From NCBI RefSeq assembly GCF_016495405.1, contig NZ_CP044522.1, positions 2,323,876-2,387,875 of the forward strand: 64,000 bases of DNA, in the 5' to 3' direction. The notes beneath the pieces are model-generated. The model saw only the letters and a list, made by a program, of their open reading frames with translations. It was not told where the DNA came from and ran no database searches. This DNA is from Cobetia sp. cqz5-12 (GTDB lineage: Bacteria; Pseudomonadota; Gammaproteobacteria; Pseudomonadales; Halomonadaceae). Both the position numbers and the translations under genes were made by a program. Below, piece by piece: positions 55,398 through 63,726 of the stretch (positions are counted from its first letter, which is position 1; every line of letters begins with the position of its first letter).

Positions 55398-55485
55398 GGC
55401 GTACTCCTATTGTTGTAACGTCAGATTAGCCTCGTTGTCTTATGATGAAAAATATCAATTCCGACATCTTGCATAGCAGGTTGAT

Positions 55486-56385
55486 ATGAATATCGATCCG
55501 CGTCATCTGGCTCAACTCTCGGCCATTGTGGAAGAGCAATCTTTCCAATTGGCTGCCGAAAGAATGGGGCTGACACAACCCGCCATAAGTCGAAACATGC
55601 GCGGATTGGAAGCAAGACTCGGCTCACCATTGTTCGAGCGTTCAGGCAAGCGTTCCCTGCCGACGGCACTGGCAAAACGCCTGGCCAGAACCGGAATGGC
55701 GATTCGTGCCGCACAGGCCGAGGCCGAGACGGATGCCAGCCTGATGGCCGAAGGCAAGCGCGGCATCGTACGCATTGGCGCCCCTCCCATCGTGGCTGGG
55801 CGCTATCTGACGCAGATTCTGATTCAGTTTCTGGAGGAAAAACCCGGCTGGCGCGTCGACCTTCAAGTGGGACTGGTCCCTGAATTGCGGTCCATGCTGT
55901 CGCGAGGGAGAGTTGATATCGTGATTGGTCCGCGTGATGTGATGAATGCCGATACGGGAATCACGTTTTCACCATTGGTAGAGGACAGGATAGGAATACT
56001 CTGTCGGGCAGATCATCCCCTGGTTCACCAGACGAAAGTCTCACCGAAGGACCTTCAATCTCACTCATGGCTGGCACATTCCCGCGACAGTCTGTTGCGA
56101 CAGCAGACGGAAATGGCATTGCTGGAATCCGGTGTCGAGACACTGGATATCGTCTGTGAAGTAGGCGCGATCAGCGCTGCCCTCGAGATCGTCAGTTCGA
56201 CTGATCTGTTGACAGCCATGCCGGTCAAGATGACGCTCCCCCATCTTGAAGACCGCTTGAAATTCCTTGAATTCGATCATCCACTGTTTCATCGTCCCAT
56301 CGGGCTGTCGACACGTCGCAATGCACAGCTCGATGAAGGCGCCACATGGTTGATAGACAGGTTCCGGTGTCGAGGGGCCTCCTGA
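55486..56385 (+). CDS. LysR-family regulator of the TRAP/sulfatase genes
   Basis: Protein of 299 residues: helix-turn-helix at about 18-40 (FQLAAERMGLTQPAISRNMRGLE), then a LysR substrate-binding domain. Divergent from the TAXI gene with only 88 bases between starts, the classic arrangement for a LysR protein controlling its neighbour and itself. A TGAT-N7-ATCA dyad at 55443-55457 is a possible but weak site. Confidence 0.92.
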   Translation: MNIDPRHLAQLSAIVEEQSFQLAAERMGLTQPAISRNMRGLEARLGSPLFERSGKRSLPTALAKRLARTGMAIRAAQAEAETDASLMAEGKRGIVRIGAPPIVAGRYLTQILIQFLEEKPGWRVDLQVGLVPELRSMLSRGRVDIVIGPRDVMNADTGITFSPLVEDRIGILCRADHPLVHQTKVSPKDLQSHSWLAHSRDSLLRQQTEMALLESGVETLDIVCEVGAISAALEIVSSTDLLTAMPVKMTLPHLEDRLKFLEFDHPLFHRPIGLSTRRNAQLDEGATWLIDRFRCRGAS

Positions 56386-56442
56386 AACGACAGCGCCCCA
56401 CCGTGTCGGGTGAGGCGCTGTCGAGTCTGGCTATCACCAGGG

Positions 56443-57102
56443 TCAGGGGGCCGGGCAGTCTGGCTGACGTTCAGGGTGCGCCTGCTGGAAAGCTTTCAGT
56501 GACAGGCAGGCTGCCTCGATGGCCAGAATTCTCGGATAGTCCTCGAGTTCACACTCGAAGCGCCGCGCATTGTAGAGCTGAGGCATCAGGCAGGTATCCG
56601 CCATGCCCGGGCTATCGCCATGGCAGAAACGCCCTGCACTTTCCGCCAGCATCACTTCCAGACGCGCGAAACCCTCGGCGACCCAGTGGCGGTACCACTC
56701 AAGGCGCTGTTCCTGGGTGACCTCTAGCCGATTCGTCAGATAATTGAGCACGCGCGGATTGTTGAGCGGATGCATCTCACAGGCCATGAACTGGCACAGT
56801 GCGCGCACCTTCGCACGCGCCTCCGGCGCCGAGGGCAACAACGCCGGGGTGGGCCAGCGCTCCTCCAGATATTCCATGATCGCGAGCGACTGGGTCAGCG
56901 CTACTGATGTGTCCGTATCTCTTACCCTCAGGGTCGGCACCAGCCCCTGGGGATTGATGGCCAGATACTCCTCGCTGCGCTGTTCCCCCTTGAGCAGGTT
57001 GACCGGCACCTGAGCGACCTCAATCCCCTTGAGCGCCAGCGCGATTCTTACCCGATAGCTGGTAGATGAACGGTAATAGCCATGCAGACTCATCGAACTC
57101 AT
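56443..57102 (-). CDS. maiA: Maleylacetoacetate isomerase
   Basis: Zeta-class glutathione transferase of 219 residues that isomerises maleylacetoacetate to fumarylacetoacetate. The active-site motif SSTSYRVRIAL is near residue 12, followed by NPQGLVPTL and TQSLAIMEYLEERWP, typical of the family. AGGAG before ATG 57102; a second Met three codons on is possible. Third in the hmgA-fah-maiA series. Confidence 0.95.
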   Translation of the reverse strand: MSSMSLHGYYRSSTSYRVRIALALKGIEVAQVPVNLLKGEQRSEEYLAINPQGLVPTLRVRDTDTSVALTQSLAIMEYLEERWPTPALLPSAPEARAKVRALCQFMACEMHPLNNPRVLNYLTNRLEVTQEQRLEWYRHWVAEGFARLEVMLAESAGRFCHGDSPGMADTCLMPQLYNARRFECELEDYPRILAIEAACLSLKAFQQAHPERQPDCPAP

Positions 57103-57237
57103 GCCGCACTCTCCTGTGGCGCGATTGGATGCCGGACGCTCCCCCCCCTGCCTCGATTCCAGTTGGCTTGAGGCTTACCGGCACACGACGTCTTCCCGAG
57201 ACGTGTCTCTGAGAAGTTATACCTGATGAGGCCGCCT

Positions 57238-58257
57238 TCAGGCGTCCAACGGCGTCACTTGCTGATCAATGGCGCCGAAGATGCTCTGGCCATCGCGATC
57301 GAACATCTCAATGCGGATGCGATCACCGAAACGCATGAAGGGCGTGCGAACCTCATCGAACAGGATCTTCTCGACCATGCGGACTTCGGCCAGACAGCTG
57401 TAGCCCACGCCCCCTTCGCTGATCGGCTTGCCAGGGCCGCCATCCTTGCCGGGATTGGACACGGTGCCGGAGCCGATGATCGCACCGGCGCCCAGCGGAC
57501 GAGTCTTCGCGGCATGCGCCACCAGCTGCGGGAAACTGAAGATCATGTCTGGCCCGGACTCGGGCTCACCGAACTTCTCACCATTGAGATGCACGCTCAG
57601 CGGCAGATGCACGCGCCCCTGCTGCCAGGCATCCCCCAGCTCATCCGGCGTCACGGCGATGGGCGAGAAGCTTGACGACGGCTTGGCCTGGAAGAAGCCG
57701 AAGCCCTTGGCCAGCTCGCCGGGGATCAACCCACGCAGACTGACGTCATTGACCAGCATCAACAGGCGGATGTGGTTCTCGGCCTGCTCCGGACTGACGT
57801 GCATCGGCACATCATCGGTGATGACGGCGATCTCGCCTTCAAAATCGATGCCATGCTCCTCACTGACGCATACGATATCGGCGGTGGGGGGCAGGAAGCT
57901 GTCGCTGCCGCCCTGATACATCAGCGGGTCGTGCCAGAAGGTCTCGGGCATCTCGGCGCCGCGTGCCTGACGCACCAACTGGACATGATTCAGATACGCC
58001 GAGCCGTCTGCCCACTGATAACTGCGCGGCAGCGGAGAATGCAGCGCCTGGCTTTCCAGCGCAAAGGCATCCGCCAGCGCTCCCTCATTGAGCGCCGCAT
58101 AGCGTTGCTCGAGCCTGGGTGCCAGCGAGATCCAGTCTTCCAGCAGTGCCTGCAGCGTCGTGGCGACATCCGCGACCTTCACGGCGCGGGTCAGATCACG
58201 GGAGACCAACAGCAGTGTTCCATCGCGGGAACCATCCTGGTAGGTAGCGAATTTCAT
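57238..58257 (-). CDS. Fumarylacetoacetate hydrolase family protein
   Basis: Enzyme of 339 residues, likely fumarylacetoacetase, cleaving fumarylacetoacetate to fumarate and acetoacetate at the end of homogentisate breakdown. Catalytic/metal segments: DFEGEIAVITDDVP near 136, LMLVNDVSLRGLIP, FFQAKPSSSFSPIAVTP and GAGAIIGSGTVSNPGKDGG. AAGGAGG precedes ATG 58257; the upstream extension to 58287 is rejected. Shorter than the eukaryotic-type 420-residue form, but the operon supports the assignment. Confidence 0.93.
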   Translation of the reverse strand: MKFATYQDGSRDGTLLLVSRDLTRAVKVADVATTLQALLEDWISLAPRLEQRYAALNEGALADAFALESQALHSPLPRSYQWADGSAYLNHVQLVRQARGAEMPETFWHDPLMYQGGSDSFLPPTADIVCVSEEHGIDFEGEIAVITDDVPMHVSPEQAENHIRLLMLVNDVSLRGLIPGELAKGFGFFQAKPSSSFSPIAVTPDELGDAWQQGRVHLPLSVHLNGEKFGEPESGPDMIFSFPQLVAHAAKTRPLGAGAIIGSGTVSNPGKDGGPGKPISEGGVGYSCLAEVRMVEKILFDEVRTPFMRFGDRIRIEMFDRDGQSIFGAIDQQVTPLDA

Positions 58258-58333
58258 GGGTGCCTCCTTGAAGAGCAACATGAGCAAGAATGTGGGAATT
58301 GCCTGGAATCGGATGACGGAGAAAAATCAGGCG

Positions 58334-59671
58334 TCAACGCTGATGCGGGGTGAAGTGAGGAGTGAAATGAGGAGCGAAGTGAGACGCCAACCCCTGCCAG
58401 ACCGACCCGTAGTCGCGCTGACGAGCACTCGACGACATCGCCTGTGGGGTGGGCTGGAACAGATAGCGACTCTCGAACATGAAGGCGAGCGTATTGCCCT
58501 GATAGCGGGGGGCGAGTTCCGCCTGACTGGCGGCCTCGAAGGTGGCAGCGTCAGGGCCATGCGGGGTCATGGCGTTGTGCAGGCTCGCGCCTCCCGGACG
58601 GAAGCCTTCGCGCTTGGCATCGTATTCACCATGGATCAGCCCCATCAGCTCGCTCATCAGATTGCGATGGAAATACGGGGGGCGGAAGGTGTTCTCGGCG
58701 ACCATCCAGCGCGGCGGGAAGATCACGAAGTCGAGATTGGCGACCCCGACGGTGTCCGAGGGTGATGTCAGTACGGTGAAGATCGAGGGGTCCGGATGAT
58801 CGAAGCTGACCGTGTTGATGGTATTGAAGGTCGCCAGATCATATTTGTAGGGCGCGTAGTTGCCATGCCAGGCCACGACATCCAGTGGTGAGTGATCCAG
58901 ACTCGCGCACCAGAAACGCCCGCCGAACTTGGCCACCAGCGTGAAGTCACCGGTTTCGTCCTCGAAACGCGCCGATGGCGCGAGGAAATCACGCGGATTG
59001 GCCAGCCCATTGCTGCCGATAGGCCCCAGAGAGGGCAACTCGAGAGGCGCGCCATAGTTCTCGGCCACATAGCCTCGACAGCCCTGAGCGTGGCCCGCCA
59101 GCGGATTGAGCTGGAACTTGATACCGCGCGGGATCACTACGATCTCACCGCTGGCGACTTCCAGCAGGCCCAGCTCGCTGCACACCTCAATGGCACCCTG
59201 TTGCGGCACGATCAGCAATTCGCCGTCGGCATTGTAGAAAAAGCGCTGCTGCATGCCGCGAGAGAAGGCATAGAGGTGCGTGGCACAGCCCTGCTGCGCC
59301 TGGGCATCTCCATTGACCGCCAGCGTGATCAGGCCGTCCAGAAAGTCCCCTGTCGAGAATGCAATGGGGTCCCAGCGCATCGGGTTGGGATCCGGCATTC
59401 TCTCGGCCAACGGTGCAGTGGCGACCTGCGGCATCTCCATGGGCTGGTAGGCGCCCTGCACCACAGAGGGCCGAATGCGGTAAAGCCAGCTGCGCAGATT
59501 GTGGCTACGCGGCGCGGTGAAGGCCGAGCCGCTCAACTGCTCCGCGTACAGGCCATAGGGGCAACGCTGGGGAGAGTTCTGGCCCTGCGGCAAGGCGCCA
59601 GGCAACGCCTCGCTGGAGACATGATTTCGAAAACCGGCGTGATAATGACACTCAGCATTGCGCTCGCGCAT
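58334..59671 (-). CDS. hmgA: Homogentisate 1,2-dioxygenase
   Basis: Iron-dependent ring-opening enzyme of 445 residues converting homogentisate to maleylacetoacetate in tyrosine and phenylalanine breakdown. Active-site region: [13 protein letters not shown] near 280, [16 protein letters not shown] near 328 (iron His and Glu) and [10 protein letters not shown] near 367 (iron His). AAGGAG ten bases before ATG 59671. The C-terminal tail is an odd [15 protein letters not shown] encoded by a 12-bp DNA repeat. Operon order hmgA, fah, maiA, with a MarR gene divergent. Confidence 0.96.
   Translation of the reverse strand: MRERNAECHYHAGFRNHVSSEALPGALPQGQNSPQRCPYGLYAEQLSGSAFTAPRSHNLRSWLYRIRPSVVQGAYQPMEMPQVATAPLAERMPDPNPMRWDPIAFSTGDFLDGLITLAVNGDAQAQQGCATHLYAFSRGMQQRFFYNADGELLIVPQQGAIEVCSELGLLEVASGEIVVIPRGIKFQLNPLAGHAQGCRGYVAENYGAPLELPSLGPIGSNGLANPRDFLAPSARFEDETGDFTLVAKFGGRFWCASLDHSPLDVVAWHGNYAPYKYDLATFNTINTVSFDHPDPSIFTVLTSPSDTVGVANLDFVIFPPRWMVAENTFRPPYFHRNLMSELMGLIHGEYDAKREGFRPGGASLHNAMTPHGPDAATFEAASQAELAPRYQGNTLAFMFESRYLFQPTPQAMSSSARQRDYGSVWQGLASHFAPHFTPHFTPHQR
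58347..58382 (-). repeat. 12-bp repeats encoding the HmgA C-terminal tail
   Basis: Three imperfect 12-base units (CACTTCGCTCCT, CATTTCACTCCT, CACTTCACCCCG on the minus strand) give H-F-A/T-P in frame, ending four codons before the stop. Confidence 0.88.
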
Positions 59672-59918
59672 GACGATTCATCTCCTTGTGGGCTCGCGGC
59701 TCCTGATGACCTGGGGCATTTACGGCACGACATGCCGTCACCGCTCCAATTGGTTACATATGAAACTATATAGACAACCCTATACCTTGGCAATCGCCTG
59801 ATTGCTAGACTTTTGTCTTGTCTTCTATCGCAAGTGGTAACATCAGTAACATCATCCGTCTGAAATTTTTCAATCCGACGCCGTATGCCAACCCTCTCAC
59901 CAAGTCAGGTAACTCTCG
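59672..59918. promoter_or_regulatory. Divergent control region hmgA / marR-type gene
   Basis: AT-rich for this genome (about 59755-59790). Short dyads that could be MarR sites: CAATC-GCCT-GATTG (59791-59804) and AGAC-TTTT-GTCT (59807-59818). A GTAACATCA direct repeat follows near 59834-59852. None is a perfect long palindrome. Confidence 0.45.
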
Positions 59919-60437
59919 ATGCAACGCACCGATGACACTCCCGAAGTTCACAATGCCCTTGACGGGAAAACCTCACAGGACCGCTCCCGTTGCGAGCTGG
60001 ATCTTGACCAGTTTTTGCCCTATCGCCTCAACCGACTGGCCGAGCGTACCAGTGAGGCGATGTTCGCCCGCTATGGCGAGCGCTTCGCCATCAATGTCGC
60101 CGAGTGGCGTCTGTTGGCCTGGTTGAGCCGCGGCGTGCCGATGACCGCGCGAGAAGTCAGTCTGCGCACCCACATGGACAAGGTACGGGTCTCGCGCGCC
60201 GTCAAATCACTGGAAAGTCGCGAACTGATCCTGCGTCGTCCGAGCGAACAGGACCAGCGTGCGCAGTTGCTCGCCCTCACCGCTGAAGGTGAGGCCATGC
60301 TCGCCGAACTGATTCCCGAAGCGCGGCGTTTCGAGGATGAGCTGCTCGGGGCCGTCGACGCACGCCAATACCGTGATCTGCTGATCACCATGCAGACTCT
60401 TGAGCGACAACTGGATCAACTGCCGGGCAGCGACTGA
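59919..60437 (+). CDS. MarR-family regulator of homogentisate genes
   Basis: Protein of 172 residues with a winged helix at about 75-120 (TAREVSLRTHMDKVRVSRAVKSLESRELILRR, wing SEQDQRAQLLALTAEGE). The N-terminal 25 residues are an unconserved extension. Divergent from hmgA, so it probably represses the homogentisate operon and releases on a pathway intermediate. Known HmgR proteins are from several families; the MarR type is used in some bacteria. Confidence 0.92.
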   Translation: MQRTDDTPEVHNALDGKTSQDRSRCELDLDQFLPYRLNRLAERTSEAMFARYGERFAINVAEWRLLAWLSRGVPMTAREVSLRTHMDKVRVSRAVKSLESRELILRRPSEQDQRAQLLALTAEGEAMLAELIPEARRFEDELLGAVDARQYRDLLITMQTLERQLDQLPGSD

Positions 60438-60501
60438 GGCAGGCATGCAAGGGACTCGCAAGCAGGATGACAGAGGACTTCCTAGCCGCCATTTCGTGTG
60501 A

Positions 60502-60529
60502 TGTATAAATATGGTATAGGTTGTGTATT
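60502..60529 (-). promoter_or_regulatory. Three 11-bp-phased repeats before the DUF2256/cryptochrome genes
   Basis: TGTATA (60502), GGTATA (60513) and TGTATT (60524) recur at exactly 11-base steps in an AT-rich patch. On the opposite strand they read AATACA, TATACC, TATACA. This resembles the direct repeats with core TxTACA bound by MerR-type B12 photoreceptors (CarH/LitR), which control cryptochrome and photolyase genes in other bacteria. No such regulator is in the window, so assignment is inference. Confidence 0.45.
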
Positions 60530-60551
60530 GTTTTAATGGAGCCTTGCCAGC

Positions 60552-60719
60552 ATGCATCGCAAACCGCACCTGCCCAGCAAGCTGTGTCAGACCTGCCAGC
60601 GTCCCTTCACGTGGCGCAAGAAGTGGCAGGACTGTTGGGACGACGTACGTCATTGCAGCCAGCGCTGTCGGCACAATGCACGCCAGCTGGCACGGGAGGC
60701 GCGCGATGACGTCCACTGA
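60552..60719 (+). CDS. DUF2256 family small zinc-finger-like protein
   Basis: Protein of 55 residues, MHRKPHLPSKLCQTCQRPFT onward. It has the DUF2256 pattern: CQTCQRPFTWRKKW, then CWDDVRHCSQRCR, i.e. CxxC and CSxxC-type cysteines that probably bind zinc. GGAG lies ten bases before the ATG. It overlaps the start of the cryptochrome gene by 14 bases (different frame), so the two are translated together. DUF2256 genes are commonly next to cryptochrome/photolyase genes; the function is not known. Confidence 0.9.
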   Translation: MHRKPHLPSKLCQTCQRPFTWRKKWQDCWDDVRHCSQRCRHNARQLAREARDDVH

Positions 60720-62253
60720 CCCCTGGCTGGTATGGTTGAACGAGGACCTGCGCCTCGATGACAACCCGTTATGGCAAGCCGCACTCGAGGAGCGAGCCTC
60801 GCACCTGCTGGTCGTACATGTTCTGGCGGAAACGACCTTCCAGCCCTTCGGTAGCGTCAGCCCCGCGGCGCCATGCCTGCAGCCGCTAAGCACGGGACGG
60901 CAACATGCCCTGCTCGGGAGCCTGGAATCGCTGCGCACACGACTTCAAGCACTGGGCAGTGACCTGCTGATCCTCCACGGCGATGCGGCACAGCTGATTG
61001 GGCAGCTGGCAAGGCAATATGGCTGCCGAGGTGTCATCACGCGCCGCGCCACGGGAGTGGTGGAACAACGCCAGCAACACGCGGTGGCAAGCCAATGTCG
61101 CCTGCGGCAATTGAACAGTGGTTTGCTGCTGAACGAAGCCGAGCTGCCGGAACCGCTCGCCGCACTCCCCGAGAGTTTCAGTGCCTTCCGGCGCAAGCTG
61201 GAGAAGGCCCGTCCGAGCCTTCCCGACATGCCTGCCCCGCTAAAAGCGCCATCCCGGCTCCCCGGCTGGCCAGAGGCCGCCCCTCGTGGCTTTCAGGGCG
61301 CGGCCAGGCAACTGTTCGAGGCACGTCATTGGCAGGCCGACTCCCGCGGCGACTACACCTTTGCCCCCGGAGAGCCCGCCGGCCGACAACGACTGCAGGA
61401 GTACCTGACTCCAGCGCGAGCCGGACAGTACAAGACCACTCGCAATCGCCTCAGTGGGGGAGATTTCTCGACCCGCTTCTCCGTGTGGCTCGCACTGGGA
61501 AGTCTGTCGCCGCGACGGATACTGGACGCGTTGCACACCTTCCAGACCACACTGCCCGAGCACTGCAAGCATCCACAGGCCGCCTTCAAGGACAGCGACT
61601 GGATCCGCGTCGAGCTGATATGGCGCGAATATTTCCACTGGGATGCACGGCGGCTGGGCAGACACACCTTCATGGGCGAGTCCTCAAGCCACGATGCGGC
61701 CCAGTCGACCAGCCCTGTGCAAACGTCAGAAGCGCTTGAGCGCTGGCAGGCCGGAATGACCGGGGTACCGTGGGTGGATGCCGGCATGCGCGAACTGGCG
61801 GCCACCGGCTGGCTGAGCAACCGCATGCGCCAGAACGTGGCGAGCTTTCTGATCAAGGACCTTGGCGTGGACTGGCGCCAGGGAGCGGCCTGGTTCGAAC
61901 ATCAGCTCCTGGATCACGACGTCGCCTCCAACTGGGGCAACTGGCGCTATCTGGCGGGTATCGGACGTGATCCGCGCGGGGACCGCCATTTCAACATGAT
62001 GAAACAGGCACGCCAGCATGATCCTCTCGGCCATTACGTCAGCCTCTGGATACCGGAGCTTGCGACACTGCCCGCCGGCATGCAGCGCCATGCGCCCTGG
62101 CTCGCCTGGCCAAACAACACTGGGCGCGATAGATCAACAGCTCACTACCCGCGCCAGCCTCTCACGCATATCGAGAGTTGGGAGACCCATCTGGCCGACA
62201 TCACACCGACACGCGTGACGCCGTGGCTGAGTGGCTCCTTCGAGCGAGGCTGA
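60706..62253 (+). CDS. DASH-family cryptochrome / photolyase-related flavoprotein
   Basis: FAD-binding protein of 515 residues, probably a DASH cryptochrome (single-stranded-DNA photolyase activity or light signalling). N-terminal photolyase domain LVWLNEDLRLDDNPLW; the DASH-type SFSAFRRKLEKARPSLP near 165; FAD domain with SGGDFSTRFSVWLALGSLSPRRI, WREYFHW and GVPWVDAGMREL; and GRDPRGDRHFNMMKQA-type C-terminal end with HYVSLWIPELA, typical of DASH. GGGAGG lies six bases before ATG 60706; the much longer frame from 60523 belongs to DUF2256 territory. Coupled to the DUF2256 gene. Confidence 0.93.
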   Translation: MTSTDPWLVWLNEDLRLDDNPLWQAALEERASHLLVVHVLAETTFQPFGSVSPAAPCLQPLSTGRQHALLGSLESLRTRLQALGSDLLILHGDAAQLIGQLARQYGCRGVITRRATGVVEQRQQHAVASQCRLRQLNSGLLLNEAELPEPLAALPESFSAFRRKLEKARPSLPDMPAPLKAPSRLPGWPEAAPRGFQGAARQLFEARHWQADSRGDYTFAPGEPAGRQRLQEYLTPARAGQYKTTRNRLSGGDFSTRFSVWLALGSLSPRRILDALHTFQTTLPEHCKHPQAAFKDSDWIRVELIWREYFHWDARRLGRHTFMGESSSHDAAQSTSPVQTSEALERWQAGMTGVPWVDAGMRELAATGWLSNRMRQNVASFLIKDLGVDWRQGAAWFEHQLLDHDVASNWGNWRYLAGIGRDPRGDRHFNMMKQARQHDPLGHYVSLWIPELATLPAGMQRHAPWLAWPNNTGRDRSTAHYPRQPLTHIESWETHLADITPTRVTPWLSGSFERG

Positions 62254-62337
62254 GATCCATTGATTCAGGAAGAGAGCGCCACAAAGCGGGCATAATTCAG
62301 AGAAAACAGCACAGAGGCAACAACGAAGGGAATTCCA

Positions 62338-62353
62338 TAGCGCCTTGGCGCTA
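62338..62353. promoter_or_regulatory. Palindrome upstream of the RegB-type kinase gene
   Basis: TAGCGCC-TT-GGCGCTA, a 7-bp perfect dyad 70 bases before the kinase start. No T tract, so an operator rather than a terminator, but unproven. Confidence 0.35.
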
Positions 62354-62422
62354 ACTGGCCGTCAGGGCTGCACTTTATGAGCCTTATTCACTATCATGGC
62401 CGCATTCCTCGCAGGAGTCGTC

Positions 62423-63694
62423 ATGAATCAGCCGCTACCGCCACCACTGTCCACGCCGCACCGAAATCTCATTCGGCTGACCATCGCACGCGGCATCACC
62501 TGGACCGGCTTTCTCATCCTGATCATCTTCGGGATCGAGATCATCGGCTTTCAGCTCAACGTGCTGCCCGTCATCTCGATCATCATCGCGATGGGGCTGG
62601 TCAATGTCGCGACCTGGTGGCGTCTCGGGCAATCACATCCTGTCACCGACACCGAGAACCTGATTCACCTGCTGGTGGATATCGCCGGTCTGACAATGCT
62701 GTTCTTCCATACCGGTGGCTCCACCAACCCCTTCGTACCCTATTATCTGGTGCCGGTGACCATGGCGGCCGCAACGCTCCCGTGGCGCTATGCCTGGGTG
62801 ATTGCCACGGTCGGCATGGGCTGTTACAGCTTCCTGATGGTGTTCTATGAGCCGGTGCCGCAGCTGGCGACCTATGAGCTGGGCGGACGCATCAGCCTGC
62901 ATGTCATCGGCATGTGGCTGAACTTCGGCCTGTCGGCGTCGCTGGTGACCTACTTCATCTACAAGATGGCCCATGCCCTGCGCACCCGGGATCAGGCGCT
63001 GTCCACCACGCGTGAGGCCGCCCTGCGCAGTGAACAGGTATTGGCGGTGGCCAGTCAGGCCGCCGGCACCGCGCATGAGCTGGGCACCCCACTTTCCACC
63101 ATGGCGGTGCTGTTGAGCGAGATGCGCGAGGATGCCAAGGACAGGAATGACCCTCAGCTGGAGGAGGATCTTGCCCTGCTGCGCAGTCAGGTCGATACCT
63201 GCAAGCAACGCCTGCAGGCGATGGTGGCCGCGGCCGACCGCCGCCGCATGGAGCAGCCTCAACCCATCAATGCTGCCCAATGGCTGGAGGAAATCGTGCA
63301 GCGCTGGCTGGTGGTACGCCCGGATGTGCAGCATAGCGTCGAGGTGACGCCCGGTGCTGAACAGGCCTCCATGCTGGTGGACACCACGCTCGAGCAGGCA
63401 CTGATGAACCTGCTCAACAACGCCGCCGACGCCTGCCCGGATGATATCGAGATCACCCTGGAACAACGCGATCAGGAAGTGCTGATCGACATCCGCGATC
63501 ATGGCGATGGTGTGCCCATGGCGGTGGCGGATCAGCTGGGTGAGACCTTCATCTCCACCAAATCCAAGGGCATGGGCATCGGCCTGTTCCTCACGCATGC
63601 CACCATCAATCGATTCGGTGGCGGCGTCAGTCTGTACAACCACGAAGATGGCGGCACCTTGACGGAAGTGCGCCTCCCCCTTCATCTGACATGA
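62423..63694 (+). CDS. RegB/PrrB-type redox sensor histidine kinase
   Basis: Inner-membrane kinase of 423 residues. Six membrane helices fill residues 20-180 and contain the quinone-site heptad GGSTNPF (98-104) typical of RegB (GGxxNPF). The phosphorylated His is H218 in GTAHELGTPLSTMAV, with Cys260 42 residues on, matching the spacing of the redox-active cysteine in the RegB family. The ATPase has NLLNNAADA, DHGDGVP and GMGIGLFLTHATINRFGG. AGGAG is five bases before ATG 62423. It senses aerobic redox state and phosphorylates the regulator encoded next. Confidence 0.94.
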   Translation: MNQPLPPPLSTPHRNLIRLTIARGITWTGFLILIIFGIEIIGFQLNVLPVISIIIAMGLVNVATWWRLGQSHPVTDTENLIHLLVDIAGLTMLFFHTGGSTNPFVPYYLVPVTMAAATLPWRYAWVIATVGMGCYSFLMVFYEPVPQLATYELGGRISLHVIGMWLNFGLSASLVTYFIYKMAHALRTRDQALSTTREAALRSEQVLAVASQAAGTAHELGTPLSTMAVLLSEMREDAKDRNDPQLEEDLALLRSQVDTCKQRLQAMVAAADRRRMEQPQPINAAQWLEEIVQRWLVVRPDVQHSVEVTPGAEQASMLVDTTLEQALMNLLNNAADACPDDIEITLEQRDQEVLIDIRDHGDGVPMAVADQLGETFISTKSKGMGIGLFLTHATINRFGGGVSLYNHEDGGTLTEVRLPLHLT

Positions 63695-63726
63695 TGGCGG
63701 CAAAGACCGCCCAAGCGAGAACCCTG

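Noticed and set aside
60523..60705. Upstream extension of the cryptochrome gene
   Set aside because: That region encodes the DUF2256 protein in another frame, and the ATG at 60706 has its own ribosome site.
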